DNA of 64,000 nt from Fimbriiglobus ruber (GCF_002197845.1 NZ_NIDE01000017.1:1534712-1598711), one strand, 5' to 3'. Counted from the first letter of the stretch, positions 1 through 9,836 are shown. A program made the numbers and translations. The notes: generated by a model not told the origin, from the letters alone.

Positions 1-260
1 ACCCATTCAGGACTCCTGCCAACGGGAAAGTCAGTCACGTGATCTCGAAGATGAACCGCCGCACCCCCGGGGAAATCAAAGTGGACGCTATAAATCTGGA
101 GTGGCTGGGACGGTAGACCCTGGGCAGAGGTCATACAAGACTTCCCACTATCGGGACGAATTGGAACAGCACCAGCTTTTTACCAGCATAATTGGAGCGA
201 TCAAAATCGGGTACGCTAGACTGAATTTTACTCAACACGGTCGAATTATTTGGTCTCCCC
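1..260. other. No gene recognised at window start
   Basis: The stretch before the S9 peptidase stop codon has lower G+C than the genes around it. No open frame in it reads like a known protein, and no RNA gene or strong hairpin was seen. It may hold the far end of a gene lying outside the window, but nothing supports a call. Confidence 0.5.
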
Positions 261-2339
261 TCATTTCCCCCGCGGTTCCGCCCCCAACAGATTCCGCACG
301 AAGAAGTCCATCCGCCGCCGGCTCCCGTAGGGCGTCTCGGCCGAGCCGTGGCCGGCGCCGGGGATGATGAGCAGGTCGAAGTCCTTGTCCGCCTTGATGA
401 GCGCGTTGGCCACCTGCATCGTGCTGGCCGGGTCGACGTTGTGGTCGAGTTCGCCCACCACCAGCATCAGCTTGCCCTTCAGCTTGTGCGCCTGCGTCAC
501 GTTCGACTGCTCGGCGTAGTGCGGGCCGACCGGCCAGCTCATCCACATCTCGTTCCACCAGACCTTGTCCATCCGGTTGTCGTGGCAGCCGCAGTCGGAG
601 ACGGCGACTTTGTAGAAGTCGCCGAACGCCAGCACCGCGCGGGTCGAACTCTGGCCGCCGGCCGACCCGCCGTAAATGCCCACGCCCTTCGCCAGGTCGA
701 GCTGCGGGTACTTCGCGGCCGCCGCCTTGATCCACGCGATCCGGTCCGGGAAGCCGCTGTCGCCCAGGTTCTTCCAGCAGACGTCGTGGAACGCCTTGCT
801 CCGCCAGTTCGTGCCCATGCCGTCCATTCGCACCACCACGAAGCCCAGCTCCGCGATCGACTGGGCGTTCCGGTGCAAGGCCCGGAACTCCTTCGGGACG
901 TGGTGGTCGTGCGGGCCGGCGTAGATGTCCTCGATCACCGGGTACTTTTTCTTCGGGTCGAAGTTCGTCGGGCGGAAGATCAGGCCGTAAATGTCCGTCT
1001 CGCCGTCCCGGCCCTTGGCCGCGAACCGCTCCGGAGCTTTCCATCCGGCCTTCAACAGGGCGGACCAGTCCGCCCGCTCCAGCTCGCGCACGAGCTTGCC
1101 GTCGGCCGCGTTGCGGAGTTCGGTCACGGGTGGCAGGTCGGCGCGGGAGTAGGTGTCGATCAGGTACTTGCGGTCGGGGGAGTACTGGACTGTGTGCGTG
1201 CCGTCGCCCGTGGTGAGCCGGACGAGACCGGTGCCGTCGAACTTCACCTTGCAGAAGTGGACGTGGTACGGGTCTTGCGCCGGGTCGATGCCGACGGCGC
1301 GGAACCAGACCTCGCGGGCCGCCACGTCCACCCGGTCGACACCGCGGACGACCCACTTGCCCTTGGTGATCTGAGTCTTCACTGTGCCGGTCTTGGCGTC
1401 GATCAGATAGAGGTGGTTCCACCCGTCTCGCTCGCTCATCCAGAGCAACTCGCCGGTGCCGTCGAAGTATTGCAGGTAGAGCTTGTTCGTGTAGTCGAAA
1501 AAGGTCTTGCACTCCTCGTTCACGACGGCCTCGGCCTTGCCCGTGGCGGCGTCGAGCGCAACGACGCGGGCGACCCCGTGGCCCCGCTGGTTGTAAAAGA
1601 AGAGGAAGCGAGACGAATCGGGCGCCCAGTGCTCGAAGCTCACGTCCCACGGGTTCTGGAAGAGAGCGTCGTCGACCGGGATCTCCTTCTTCGCAGATGC
1701 GTCGAACAGGTGCGGTTTCGGCTGCGGGATCGGGTCGCCGGGCTTGAGGTAGAAGTACGTCGACGTCTTCGGCTGGAGCTGGTCCTTCGGCGCCGATTCG
1801 ACGAGGGTGACGCGCCGGTCGCCGCCGGGCGTCCTGCGGATGGCGACGATCTTCTTGGAGTCCGGCGACCAGAAGAAGGCACCGGTGTACGAATCGCCCG
1901 CGCTGCCGTTCTTGCTGAGCTGCGTCTCGGCCCCACCCGCCCGCTCGCGGAGCCAGATGTTGTGGTCTTTCACAAAGGCCGTCCACGCCCCGTCCGGCGA
2001 CTCGGCCCGCGGTCCGCGGTCCTGCCGGGGTCGCCGCTGGCGCGGGCCGGCGGCCGGCAGTTCGCTCGCCCCCTTGGGCAGGTCCACCTCGGCGACGACC
2101 TCGCGCGTGCCCTTGATCACGTCGACGACGACAAACTCTTTCTTCCCAGCCACGAGGTCGTTGTGGTACCAGAATTTCGTGTCCTTGTCGTACCAGTGCG
2201 GCTCGACCTTCGCGCGGACCACCTTGTCGCGAACGAGCGCGCCGAGCTTGGCTGCGCGCTCGTAATCGGCCGCGGTGCCCTGCGCGAGCGCGGCGGCCGG
2301 CAGGGCGAGGAATAGAAAGGTGAGCGATAGGCGAAACAT
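261..2339 (-). CDS. S9 family prolyl oligopeptidase / dipeptidyl-peptidase IV-like
   Basis: Likely exported serine peptidase that cleaves peptides, often after proline. The protein is 692 residues with a signal peptide at the start (MFRLSLTFLFLALPAAALAQ). The first 400 or so residues resemble the beta-propeller of DPP IV-type enzymes, and the C-terminal third is an alpha/beta hydrolase. The nucleophile elbow is GGSAGG (Ser about 559); the acid is in GELDHN (Asp about 632) and the base in GAGHG (His about 664), so the triad is complete. An upstream in-frame start would place 17 residues ahead of the signal peptide, so the start at the signal peptide is preferred. It stands alone, with transposon remnants upstream. 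The family call is firm; the substrate is unknown. Confidence 0.9.
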   Translation of the reverse strand: MFRLSLTFLFLALPAAALAQGTAADYERAAKLGALVRDKVVRAKVEPHWYDKDTKFWYHNDLVAGKKEFVVVDVIKGTREVVAEVDLPKGASELPAAGPRQRRPRQDRGPRAESPDGAWTAFVKDHNIWLRERAGGAETQLSKNGSAGDSYTGAFFWSPDSKKIVAIRRTPGGDRRVTLVESAPKDQLQPKTSTYFYLKPGDPIPQPKPHLFDASAKKEIPVDDALFQNPWDVSFEHWAPDSSRFLFFYNQRGHGVARVVALDAATGKAEAVVNEECKTFFDYTNKLYLQYFDGTGELLWMSERDGWNHLYLIDAKTGTVKTQITKGKWVVRGVDRVDVAAREVWFRAVGIDPAQDPYHVHFCKVKFDGTGLVRLTTGDGTHTVQYSPDRKYLIDTYSRADLPPVTELRNAADGKLVRELERADWSALLKAGWKAPERFAAKGRDGETDIYGLIFRPTNFDPKKKYPVIEDIYAGPHDHHVPKEFRALHRNAQSIAELGFVVVRMDGMGTNWRSKAFHDVCWKNLGDSGFPDRIAWIKAAAAKYPQLDLAKGVGIYGGSAGGQSSTRAVLAFGDFYKVAVSDCGCHDNRMDKVWWNEMWMSWPVGPHYAEQSNVTQAHKLKGKLMLVVGELDHNVDPASTMQVANALIKADKDFDLLIIPGAGHGSAETPYGSRRRMDFFVRNLLGAEPRGK

Positions 2340-2390
2340 GGCGGCACCGGGGTATGGGGGCGGGTAAGTGTCACTTAAATTGCTAGACAT

Positions 2391-2860
2391 TTGCGTCAGG
2401 CGGCCAAGGCTTGTTCACAGAACTGTCACTCCCAGAAGGCGTCCCGCTGGCCCTTCTCGCTCCGGTACAAGGCGCGGACGTGGCAGACGGCGTGGGAGCC
2501 ATCGGGCCGCCACCACATCCCGGCCCCCTATGAGCTACCGGCCAACGACCGTTTTGTACCCGCTCTCGACGGTCCCCCGACCCGATGCACCAGCCGTTCG
2601 CTCCTTACGCCGGGTAATCTATCCGGTCCTGCGGATTCCGGAAGTACGTCATTTCGCCGTCGCGGGCGAAGCCGCCGGGGCGGCCGGGAAGCGGGAAGCG
2701 GGTCCGCCGTCCCGAGGAGTGTCTGGTACTCCTCCGCGACCACCTGCCGGCATTGGTCGCCGTCCGGTATTAGCCATTTCCGAGGATCGGAGTCGCAAAC
2801 GGATTCCGTTGTAGGGGCGCGCGGCCCTGCGCGAGCGAGATTGGGGGCAAGCGTCATTTT
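2391..2860 (-). pseudogene. Degenerate ISKra4-type transposase C-terminus
   Basis: Read on the minus strand in several frames, this stretch echoes the end of the ISKra4-type transposase lying next to it. Recognisable pieces are ANGW.IGSG, VES.YKTVVG, and a final HVRALYRSE followed by a FW-type ending. It carries in-frame stops and shifts in more than one direction, so it is really decayed. Its outer end (about 2389-2410) matches the end of the neighbouring copy (about 2869-2890) around a shared gcggcca motif. The two therefore look like same-orientation relatives placed side by side. Confidence 0.55.
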
Positions 2861-2878
2861 TGTTGGTAGTCATTTGTA

Positions 2879-4278
2879 TTATGCGGCCAGATCACGCTGC
2901 CAAAAAGCTTGCCATTGGCTTGGTTCGCTGCGGTACAGGGCGCGGACGTGGCAAACCGCGTCTCCGCCCGATGCGCTCCACCGCATTCCGGAACCTTTCA
3001 GGCGGCTTCCGACCACCGTCTTGCACGCACTTTCCACCGCGCCCGAACCGATGAACCAGCCATTGGCCTCGTACGTCGGATCATCCATCCGGTGACACTG
3101 ATTGCGGAAATACGTCCGCACCTCCTCCCGGATGCTGCGGGCGCTCGCCGAGGAGGGGATGTCCCCCTCTTCCAACACCGCGATCATGGCATCGCCGCCC
3201 TCGTCCCGCAGCAACCGCGACCACGCCGCGGTTTGCTCGCGGGCGGCCGGTTCGTCCTGCGGATGCCAGGCCTTGGCCAATTTCCCCAGTGTTCGGCGGC
3301 ATGGAAGAAATCCAGGATCACGACCTCGACCCGCCCGAAATGGTCCCGCAGAAGATCTTCCCGTCCCGCACCGCCGTCGCTCAGCGCAATCTGCACGTCC
3401 GCGATCCAACCCCGACTTGCGCCGCTTGGCGACGCAACAAGGGCCCCATCGCGGACAGTGGGTACAGACCGCTCACGTACCGCGCCGTCATCGACGTGCC
3501 GGCTTCGGCAACGTCTCGAACACCCGCTCGCGATCCGGCAACGGATTGAAAATCATGCCCACGTAGGCCATCCGCCCATCGGCCTTCACCCCACCCCGGC
3601 CTTGCGGGCGAATCCCCGTGGCGTCCAACGCGATGTAACCCACGGTCCGGCCCCACGCGTCGCAATGCCACGCCCACGGCTTCGATTTACCCAGGCCACG
3701 ATCGCCCGACAGCACCGCCGCGATTCGTTTCCCCGCCGCCGCCGTGGTTCGCTCGACCGTCGACTCACGGAGTCGAATCCCCGAGGTCTCGGCCAGCAAT
3801 TCGGCCCCGTTCTCGAAGCTGTCGGCCACCGCACCGGTGAGCGTGGCCAGCCGTTCCACCGCCGGCGTCAGGCGACGTTCGGTTAACCCCACCGCCGGAT
3901 CCCACGGGGCCGTCCCATGACCACACGAGCGACAGTAGTAATAGGCCCGGCGGCAACAGATCCGCCCCCCGAGGGATTCGGCGTGTCGTTCCCGATACCC
4001 GTGGAACGCCGCCGTCGCGCGGCAGTGCGGGCAGTCGATGGACGACCCTTGGTAGCCGCTTTTTTTTCGAGCAGATGCTCGGTGTCGGCCACACCGAGGA
4101 GTCCCAAGGCCTGGTCCCGCAGAGCGAACTCGGTGTCCCCGAAGAGAGTCGCATCCGAGGTGGCGACGAGCGTTCGGGCCATTTCCAGGACGGTCTCCGA
4201 GACGCGCGCCTGCATGCGCGTGGCCAAGGCTTGAGCGTGCTGTTCTTGTTCAGAAGTGAGGTCGGGTCGCGTGGCCAT
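2879..4278 (-). pseudogene. ISKra4-type transposase broken by four frameshifts
   Basis: DDE-type transposase of the ISKra4 kind. The N-terminus (MATRPDLTSEQEQHAQALA) begins at 4278. A zinc-binding middle follows in a second frame (CPHCRATAAF, then CRRAYYYCRSCGHGTAPW), then a catalytic core and the typical end WFIGSGAVESACKTVVGSRL with HVRALYRSEPSQWQAFW. Four breaks cut the frame: in the T-run 4060-4067, at 3499-3500, at 3410-3413 and near 3289. Each is repaired by one extra base and no nonsense codon was noticed, so the gene may be whole in the real genome. It abuts the ISL3-type element upstream. Confidence 0.75.
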
Positions 4279-4314
4279 AATGGGCTCCTCCCGGAGGAAT
4301 TTCCGGTCGACCAT

Positions 4315-5515
4315 CTAACCCAAATCGAACTGAACACATTTTCCACCAACTTTAGAGCGGCTTACCCCTGCCTGCCGCTGGAGCGTCCGGATCTGGTTGT
4401 TGACACCCTCCAGCGGACCGGTCGAGATCGGGCAGCGGTGGTAATTGAGCACCCCCGGTCGGTGCATCCGGACGGTTCCCGCCATCTTCTCCAGCACCGA
4501 CCGCTTCGACGCCTCGGTCGGCTCGACGGCACCAGTCGTCCAGGAATCGGGTGGCGGCCGCCACGCTCGGTTGGTCCCAGAAGTGCCGGAACGCCCCCTT
4601 CATGTCGTAAGCCGTGGCCAGCGGTTGGTTGCTCCGCAAGGCCTCTTCCCACCGCGTCCGTTCGCCTTTCGTCTCGTCCAGGTTCTCGGGGTTCTTCAGA
4701 ATCAGCCAGCGGGTTCCCTTGAGGAGCTTCTGGCCGAGCGGCCCTTCGGCCGCGCGTGGCCACGCGCGGCCGAACGTGGCGAGGCGGTCGTGGAACAATT
4801 TGACGACGCGGAAGTGGTCGAACACGTGGATCGCCCGCGGTAGGTGTTCGCGGATGGCGAGGGTGTACGCGGGCGACATGTCGGTGGCGACCGCCTCGAT
4901 CTTCGCGTGCCAGGCGGTCCGGCGTTTCCGGAAGGGAGTTAACGCGTCGGCGCCTTTGCCCTGGCCGACGAACACCACCGCCCCGCTGACCAGATCGAGG
5001 ACAATGGTGAGGTCCCGGTGGCCGTGGCCGATGGCGATCTCGTCGATGGCGAGGCGCTTGCGCTTGCGCTTCTTGAGCTTGGGCTGGGCGACGTGGGTGT
5101 GCAGGTGCCGCTGGAATAGGGCTTTGATGCTGTCCCAACCGACCTGGAGGTGGTCGGCGACGGCTGGGATGGTCATGTGCGACCGCAGGCTCCGGGCGGA
5201 TCGCCCGAAGGCGTGGGTGACGCGGCGGAAGGGGCGGGCGAAGCGGATCGCGGCCGGGCGGATGCGGCCGCAGTTGCGGCACCCGAGCCGGGGTACGGGT
5301 AGCCGCAGGTCGACGGGCTTGCCCCCGATCGGGACGGTCCGAACGGTGCGTTCCTCGGCCCCGTGGCGGATGACATCGGGGGATTGGCAGTACGAGCAGC
5401 GATCGTGCGTGGGGTCTTGCCGGAGGTGGAGGGTGAGGACGCCGTCGGCGGTGGTCGTCCGGACGCCGTCGTACTGGCGGAACCCGAATGCGCGATAGAG
5501 TACTGTCGAGGACAT
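4315..5515 (-). pseudogene. ISL3-family transposase, frameshifted and truncated at C-terminus
   Basis: Transposase of the ISL3 family. The N-terminal zinc finger is CSYCQSPDVIRHG plus CRNCGRIRP, followed by a helix-turn-helix and the DDE domain with LAIDEIAIGHGHRD and AVATDMSPAYTLAI. The frame is lost at 4514-4521, where a 4-base unit (tcgg on the plus strand) is present twice. Removing one copy joins the frame to SVLEKMAGTVRMHRPGVL and TGPLEGVNNQIRTLQRQA, the usual end of the family. The last residues after RQA do not match the family, so the 3' end also looks cut where the ISKra4-type element begins. Probably inactive. Confidence 0.8.
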
Positions 5516-5600
5516 GCCGTTCTCCGGAAGAAGGTGTGGTTACCCTTCTAGAAACGGCATGCTCCTCATGCTGACCAACTTCCAGGTACGCTCACCCCGG

Positions 5601-6101
5601 ATGAACCAGAAAAGCGATCCCGACTGGTGGCATCACCTGGACACCTACCGGATCGTCCTTGGGGCGGCTTGGGGCAACGACGGAGTGGTTTCCCCGGACG
5701 AAGCCCGCTTGCTGGCCGTACTGAGAAACCACCTCGGGATTACGTCGGAAGACCACTGGCTGATCAGCGCCGTTCTCAAACGATTTCCGAAAGAGAAATG
5801 CGTTCTCCACACGCCGGATGAAATTAACGACGCCCGCAAGGAACTTCAGCGCCAGGGTCTTGTCTGGAACTACAAGGACGAGAACGATCAGAACATTGAC
5901 GTGATACCGGCCGAGATTGCGAGCGTGATCCGTCAGGAATACGTTGGCCTGGAACTCCAAACGGCAAACTATCGCCGGTTACTGTCATACGACGCGATTC
6001 TTGGTGGTGTCGCCCGATCATTGAACGGCGCAGCAGGCTTGCGTACAATTGGTTATGACAACTACCATCACCACCCGGCCCGCAGACCCCGTGGCGGATG
6101 A
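5601..6101 (+). pseudogene. TerB-like hypothetical protein split by IS1-like insertion
   Basis: From the start at 5601 the protein reads WWHHLDTYRIVLGAAWGNDG and continues with an acidic helical region resembling TerB-like tellurite-resistance/SAP-type domains (DEARLLAVLRNHLGI, HTPDEINDARKELQRQGLV). The host part ends at codon 6000-6002, where the IS1-like element begins; beyond that the frame reads into the element. Joining 6002 to 7198 across one copy of the 8-bp duplication keeps the frame open for 19 more codons, to a TGA at 7255-7257. The domain assignment is tentative. The insertion itself is clear from the duplicated target. Confidence 0.6.
5995..6002. repeat. 8-bp target-site duplication (left), IS1-like copy 1
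   Basis: The sequence cgattctt sits immediately outside the left inverted repeat and recurs exactly at 7190-7197 outside the right inverted repeat. Duplications of 8-9 bp are usual for the IS1 family. Confidence 0.85.
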
Positions 6102-7189
6102 CCTCTCCCGGTTCTGCTGTCTCAACCCCGACTGCCCCAAGTACGGCCAGCGTGACGCCGGCAACTTGACCGTCTGCGCCCGCTACGGGACGCACCACCG
6201 GCGGCTCCTGTACTGCCGTGCGTGCAAGGACCGCTTCTCCGAACGCAAAGGCACTCCCCTCTTCGACTCCCGGCTGGCCGACGATGTCGCCCTCAACGTC
6301 CTCGCCCACTTGGCCGACGGGTGCGGGGTCCGCCAGACCGGCCGGCTGGTGGGGGTCACCAAGGACACGGCCGCCCGGTACGCGGCCCGCGCTGGCGGAC
6401 ATGCTCGCCAACTCCATGACGAGTTGGTCGGGCTTTCCCCCCCTCACGACCACCGTCCAGGTCGACGAGAAGTGGTCGTACGTCGGCAAGAAGGAAAAGA
6501 ACTGTGATCCCGACCGGCCGGCCGACCGGCTCAAGGGTGACTGCTGGGACCACGTCGCCCTCGACGCCGACAGCCGGTTGGTCGTGGAGGTGGTCGTCGG
6601 CCCGCGGACGGCGGACCTGGCCCACCAACTCCTGGACGGGGTGAAGGGGCGGTTGGGCGGCCGGGTCCCGGCGTTGCTCACGAGCGACGAGTACGCGGCG
6701 TATGCGGATGTCATCGTGTCGGTGTTCGGGCAGGACGTGACGCCCTCGCGGACGGGCAAACCCGGGCGGCCGGCGGGTCCGCGGAAGGTACCGCCGGCCG
6801 GGATGTGTTACGCGACGGTTCACAAGACGCGGGTGAAGAATCGGGTGGTGTCGGTCGACGAGCGGGTGATCTTCGGGGCTCTGCCCGCGGGTTCGCGGGC
6901 GAATACGTCGTACCTGGAACGGCCGAACGGGACGGACCGACATCGGAACGCCCGGAAGGGCCGGAAGACGTATCGGTTCTCGAAGGCGTGGGCGGCGCAC
7001 GCGTCGATGACCCACTTCACATTGCGGAGTGACAACTTCTGCTGGGCGGTGCGGACGCTGGCGACGAAGGACGCATCGGGCCGGAAGCACCCGCGGACGC
7101 CGGCGATGGCCGCGGGCCTGGCCGACCACGTCTGGAGTTTGAAGGAGTGGGTTACCCGACCCGGCGTTCAACGGTGAGGGGACATCACC
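6003..7189 (+). mobile_element. IS1-like insertion sequence, copy 1
   Basis: A complete 1187-bp element. Its ends are 24-bp imperfect inverted repeats at 6003-6026 and 7166-7189, matching at 18 of 24 positions. The outer ends begin ggtg.tgtc and the inner ends finish ttgaac. Both ends are flanked by the direct repeat cgattctt. It carries one transposase gene in two overlapping frames, and the transposase stop lies inside the right inverted repeat. It interrupts a TerB-like gene. The presence of both repeats and an exact target duplication suggests a fairly recent insertion. Confidence 0.85.
6055..7177 (+). CDS. IS1-like transposase with +1 frameshift in a C-run
   Basis: Cuts and joins DNA for the surrounding element. 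The N-terminal part (6055 to about 6442) has a zinc-ribbon and helix-turn-helix region with CCLNPDCPKYGQRDAGNLTV, CRACKDRFSERKGTPLFDSR and a TGRLVGVTKDTAARY helix. The catalytic part runs on in the +1 frame to 7177: VQVDEKWSYVGKKEKN (first Asp), LTSDEYAAY, and YLERPNGTDRHRNARKGRKT (final Glu), typical of IS1 InsB. The change of frame falls in tttccccccct at 6435-6445. The second element in this window shifts in the same direction at the same protein position, so this is probably programmed. Frame-corrected length is about 373 residues. Confidence 0.8.
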
Positions 7190-7197
7190 CGATTCTT
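7190..7197. repeat. 8-bp target-site duplication (right), IS1-like copy 1
   Basis: Exact copy of cgattctt found at 5995-6002, directly outside the right inverted repeat. Downstream is the rest of the interrupted frame and a tctgcgccctctcgtgcc stretch of the sort common between planctomycete genes. Confidence 0.85.
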
Positions 7198-7384
7198 CTG
7201 GGCGAATTAAGAGCTTTCCTGTTTTTCCTCTGCGCCCTCTCGTGCCCTCTGCGGTGAATATTCTTTTATTCTTTTGATCATCCCCCACGGCGGCTCGCGG
7301 ACTTGCACAAAACTGATCGTATGTTCTAATAGAGTGACCTGCCGGGTTCCATTTTCCTTGCCGTGCCCTGGAGTGCCCATTCCC

Positions 7385-8764
7385 ATGACCGCGCCGCACC
7401 GCCACGCGATCGGGATCACTCGCCGCGAAACACTCCAGATCGGCTACACCGGCTTACTCGGGCTCGGCCTCTCATCCGCGATCGGCCCCCGTATGGCCTC
7501 GGCGGCCGCCGAGGCACCGGCCAAGCCGTCGCGGAAGCCGAAATCGGTCATCCTCGTGTTTCTGACCGGCGCGCCGAGCCACATCGACACGTTCGACCCG
7601 AAACCGGATGCCCCGGCGGAAATCCGCGGCGAGTTCGGCACCATCCCGACGACCGTGTCCGGATTGCGCGTTACCGATCTGCTGCCCAAGCTCGCGACGC
7701 GAGCCGACAAATACGCGATCGTCCGCACGCTGGCCCACAAAGACAACAACCACACGGCTGCCACCCACCACCTGATCACCGGCTCGAAGCAACCGGGCGT
7801 GCGCTTCGACAAGCCGTTGTCCCGTGACGACTGGCCCTGTTACTCGGCCGGGGTCAGCTTCCTGCGGCCGCCGGCTCCCGAGGTACCCGCCGGGGTGACG
7901 CTGCCGACATTCCTGGCGGAAGGCCCGCTCGTCTGGCCGGGCCAGCACGCCGGCTTCCTCGGCCCGCGGCACGACCCCTGGCAGATCACCCGCGACCCGA
8001 ACGCCAAAGATTTTACAGTCGACAACCTGCGGATCGCGTCCGGCATGGATGTCGACCAACTCGGCGACCGCCGCACGCTGCTCGATCAGGTCAACCGCCA
8101 GCAGCGGTGGCTCGCGGAGACGGCCGAGGGCCGGCGGATGTCGGACCAGCAGACCCGGGCGTTTTCCTTACTGACGTCCGGTGCCGTGGCCCGGGCGTTC
8201 GAGATGGAACGCGAGTCTGCGGCCACCCGGGACAAGTACGGCCGGCACACGTTCGGTCAATCGCTGCTGCTCGCCCGCCGGCTCGTCCAGGCGGGGGTGC
8301 CGGTCGTCCAGGCGAACATGGGCCGTGTGCAGAACTGGGACACGCACGGGAACAACTTCAAGCGGATGAAGAACGAACTCGTCCCGCCGGTCGACCAGGG
8401 CGTGTCGGCTTTGCTCGACGATCTGAGTCAGAGCGGACTGCTCGACGAAACGCTCGTCGTAATGCTCGGCGAGTTCGGGCGGACGCCCAAGGTCGACGCG
8501 AAGAACGCCGGCCGCGACCACTGGGCCCCGTGCTTCTTCGGGCTGTTCGCCGGCGCCGGGGTCCGTGGCGGCCAGGTGATCGGGAAGTCCGACAAGATCG
8601 GCGCCTACCCGACGACCACGCCGTACTCCCCGGACGACGTCGGGGCGACCGTCTACCACACCCTCGGTATCGACCCCGCGACCGAAGTCCGCGACCGGCT
8701 CAACCGCCCGGTCCAGCTCAACCGCGGCCAGGTGATCCAGAGCTTGTTCACCGGCGCGGCGTGA
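7385..8764 (+). CDS. DUF1501 domain protein (sulfatase-like), Tat-type leader
   Basis: Exported protein of the DUF1501 family, which is strongly expanded in planctomycetes and related in fold to sulfatases/alkaline phosphatases; the substrate is unknown. The 459-residue protein starts with a twin-arginine-like leader (GITRRETLQIGYTGLLGLGL). Family landmarks are VILVFLTGAPSHIDTFDPKP, a RTLAHKDNNHTAATHHLITG segment, WDTHGNNF, and MLGEFGRTPKVD followed by GRDHWAPCFFGLFAGAGVRG. The start at 7385 is chosen because it puts the leader at the N-terminus. It stands alone after the mobile-element island. A paralogue with the same motifs lies at 17082-18455. Confidence 0.88.
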   Translation: MTAPHRHAIGITRRETLQIGYTGLLGLGLSSAIGPRMASAAAEAPAKPSRKPKSVILVFLTGAPSHIDTFDPKPDAPAEIRGEFGTIPTTVSGLRVTDLLPKLATRADKYAIVRTLAHKDNNHTAATHHLITGSKQPGVRFDKPLSRDDWPCYSAGVSFLRPPAPEVPAGVTLPTFLAEGPLVWPGQHAGFLGPRHDPWQITRDPNAKDFTVDNLRIASGMDVDQLGDRRTLLDQVNRQQRWLAETAEGRRMSDQQTRAFSLLTSGAVARAFEMERESAATRDKYGRHTFGQSLLLARRLVQAGVPVVQANMGRVQNWDTHGNNFKRMKNELVPPVDQGVSALLDDLSQSGLLDETLVVMLGEFGRTPKVDAKNAGRDHWAPCFFGLFAGAGVRGGQVIGKSDKIGAYPTTTPYSPDDVGATVYHTLGIDPATEVRDRLNRPVQLNRGQVIQSLFTGAA

Positions 8765-9134
8765 GTTTGCCAAAGTTTGTTATCGTCATTTCGGCTGCCA
8801 TTCGGCGCCGCCATACCCGCGGAGTAGTTCTCGCGGGTTCTTCCCGTCCGCATCGCAGACGAAAAGGGCGGCTGACTGGTTTTCCCGAAAGTACCCCTCG
8901 GCAGTCCTCTCCCGCTTCGCGCGTCACCCGCACGGAGACCCGATCGGTAGGTATTGATAAAACTTACTCCGCGTAGGTAATAACACCTTTTACTACAGAT
9001 ATACATTCGTTTGTTATCAAAAAAATCCCCCGCCTTGCCGCAGATAAGTAGAGCGGTTCAAACGGCCTGACCGCGATCCTTCCTCCCGATTGTTTCGGGA
9101 GAGAAGACACCGCGCCGTCTTTTGGGGGAAAAGT
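8765..9134. other. Gene-free 370-bp stretch
   Basis: No convincing gene was seen between the DUF1501 gene and the next small gene. The right half (about 8950-9040) is notably A+T-rich for this window and includes tattgataaaact and an A-run. This half probably holds the promoter of the gene at 9135. No strong hairpin or repeat was recognised. Confidence 0.5.
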
Positions 9135-9659
9135 ATGTCGCAAATCGACACCGCGCCCGACGTGCCCGGAAGCGAAATCCCGTTGTTCGAGGGGTTCGTT
9201 TCCAACGGCCTGGTGTATGCCGGGTTCGAAGGGACTGTCTTCCGGCTCGCGCTCGAACGGCGAGGCGGGTTGTTCGCGGGCCGGTTCATCTCGGACGGCC
9301 CCATGTGGTTAAGAATTCTACCCTCGGGCACGGCGCCGGTCGCCGTGGCGAGCCGCAAACCGGCCCCACAAGACATCGCCCGTGCCGCTCTGCCGGAGGG
9401 TGCCCACGAACGAGCGCCACTCCCGCTCACCCGGCGGACGGTTTTCATGGACGAGTGCGGCGAGATCGAGCGGGCCGAGTGGTGCGTGCTGACGCCCGCT
9501 CAGTTCACTCGCGTCATGACGTACCCCGCGACTCCGATAGTCCCGAGCCGGGAGCGCAGAATCCCGCTCGGCCGGTGCGACGAATATTACGACCAAGACG
9601 GCCGCCTGTGCCGAACGGCCTGGGCAACTCGCTCGACGTCACAACAGCGCGCGGCGTAA
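9135..9659 (+). CDS. Hypothetical protein, 174 residues
   Basis: Not recognised. The protein opens MSQIDTAPDVPGSEIPLFEG and has no signal peptide or membrane segment. It contains an acidic middle (VFMDECGEIERAEWCVLTPA) and a basic end. The codon pattern is high in G+C at third positions, as in real genes here. The start at 9135 follows a gggggaaaagt stretch that could serve as ribosome-binding site. It converges on the gene at 9892-10509, with a strong hairpin between them. Confidence 0.6.
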   Translation: MSQIDTAPDVPGSEIPLFEGFVSNGLVYAGFEGTVFRLALERRGGLFAGRFISDGPMWLRILPSGTAPVAVASRKPAPQDIARAALPEGAHERAPLPLTRRTVFMDECGEIERAEWCVLTPAQFTRVMTYPATPIVPSRERRIPLGRCDEYYDQDGRLCRTAWATRSTSQQRAA

Positions 9660-9836
9660 CCGCGGTCGTCGGCCGGGTCCCGGTCTCGATCGGGGTCCGG
9701 CCGACGACCGCGGTTCGTATCACGAATTCGTGTTGGTTGTCGTGGCGGTGGGACGAGAAGTCCGTCTGCTCCTGCCGTTCATTTCGCCCCGGTTGTTACT
9801 TTCAGTGTGGACAGTTGAGTGCCAACGGTGACGCCA

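Noticed and set aside
348-2315. Long open frame on the plus strand opposite the S9 peptidase
   Set aside because: Mirror effect of high G+C third positions; no family resemblance, while the minus frame has a complete catalytic triad and signal peptide.
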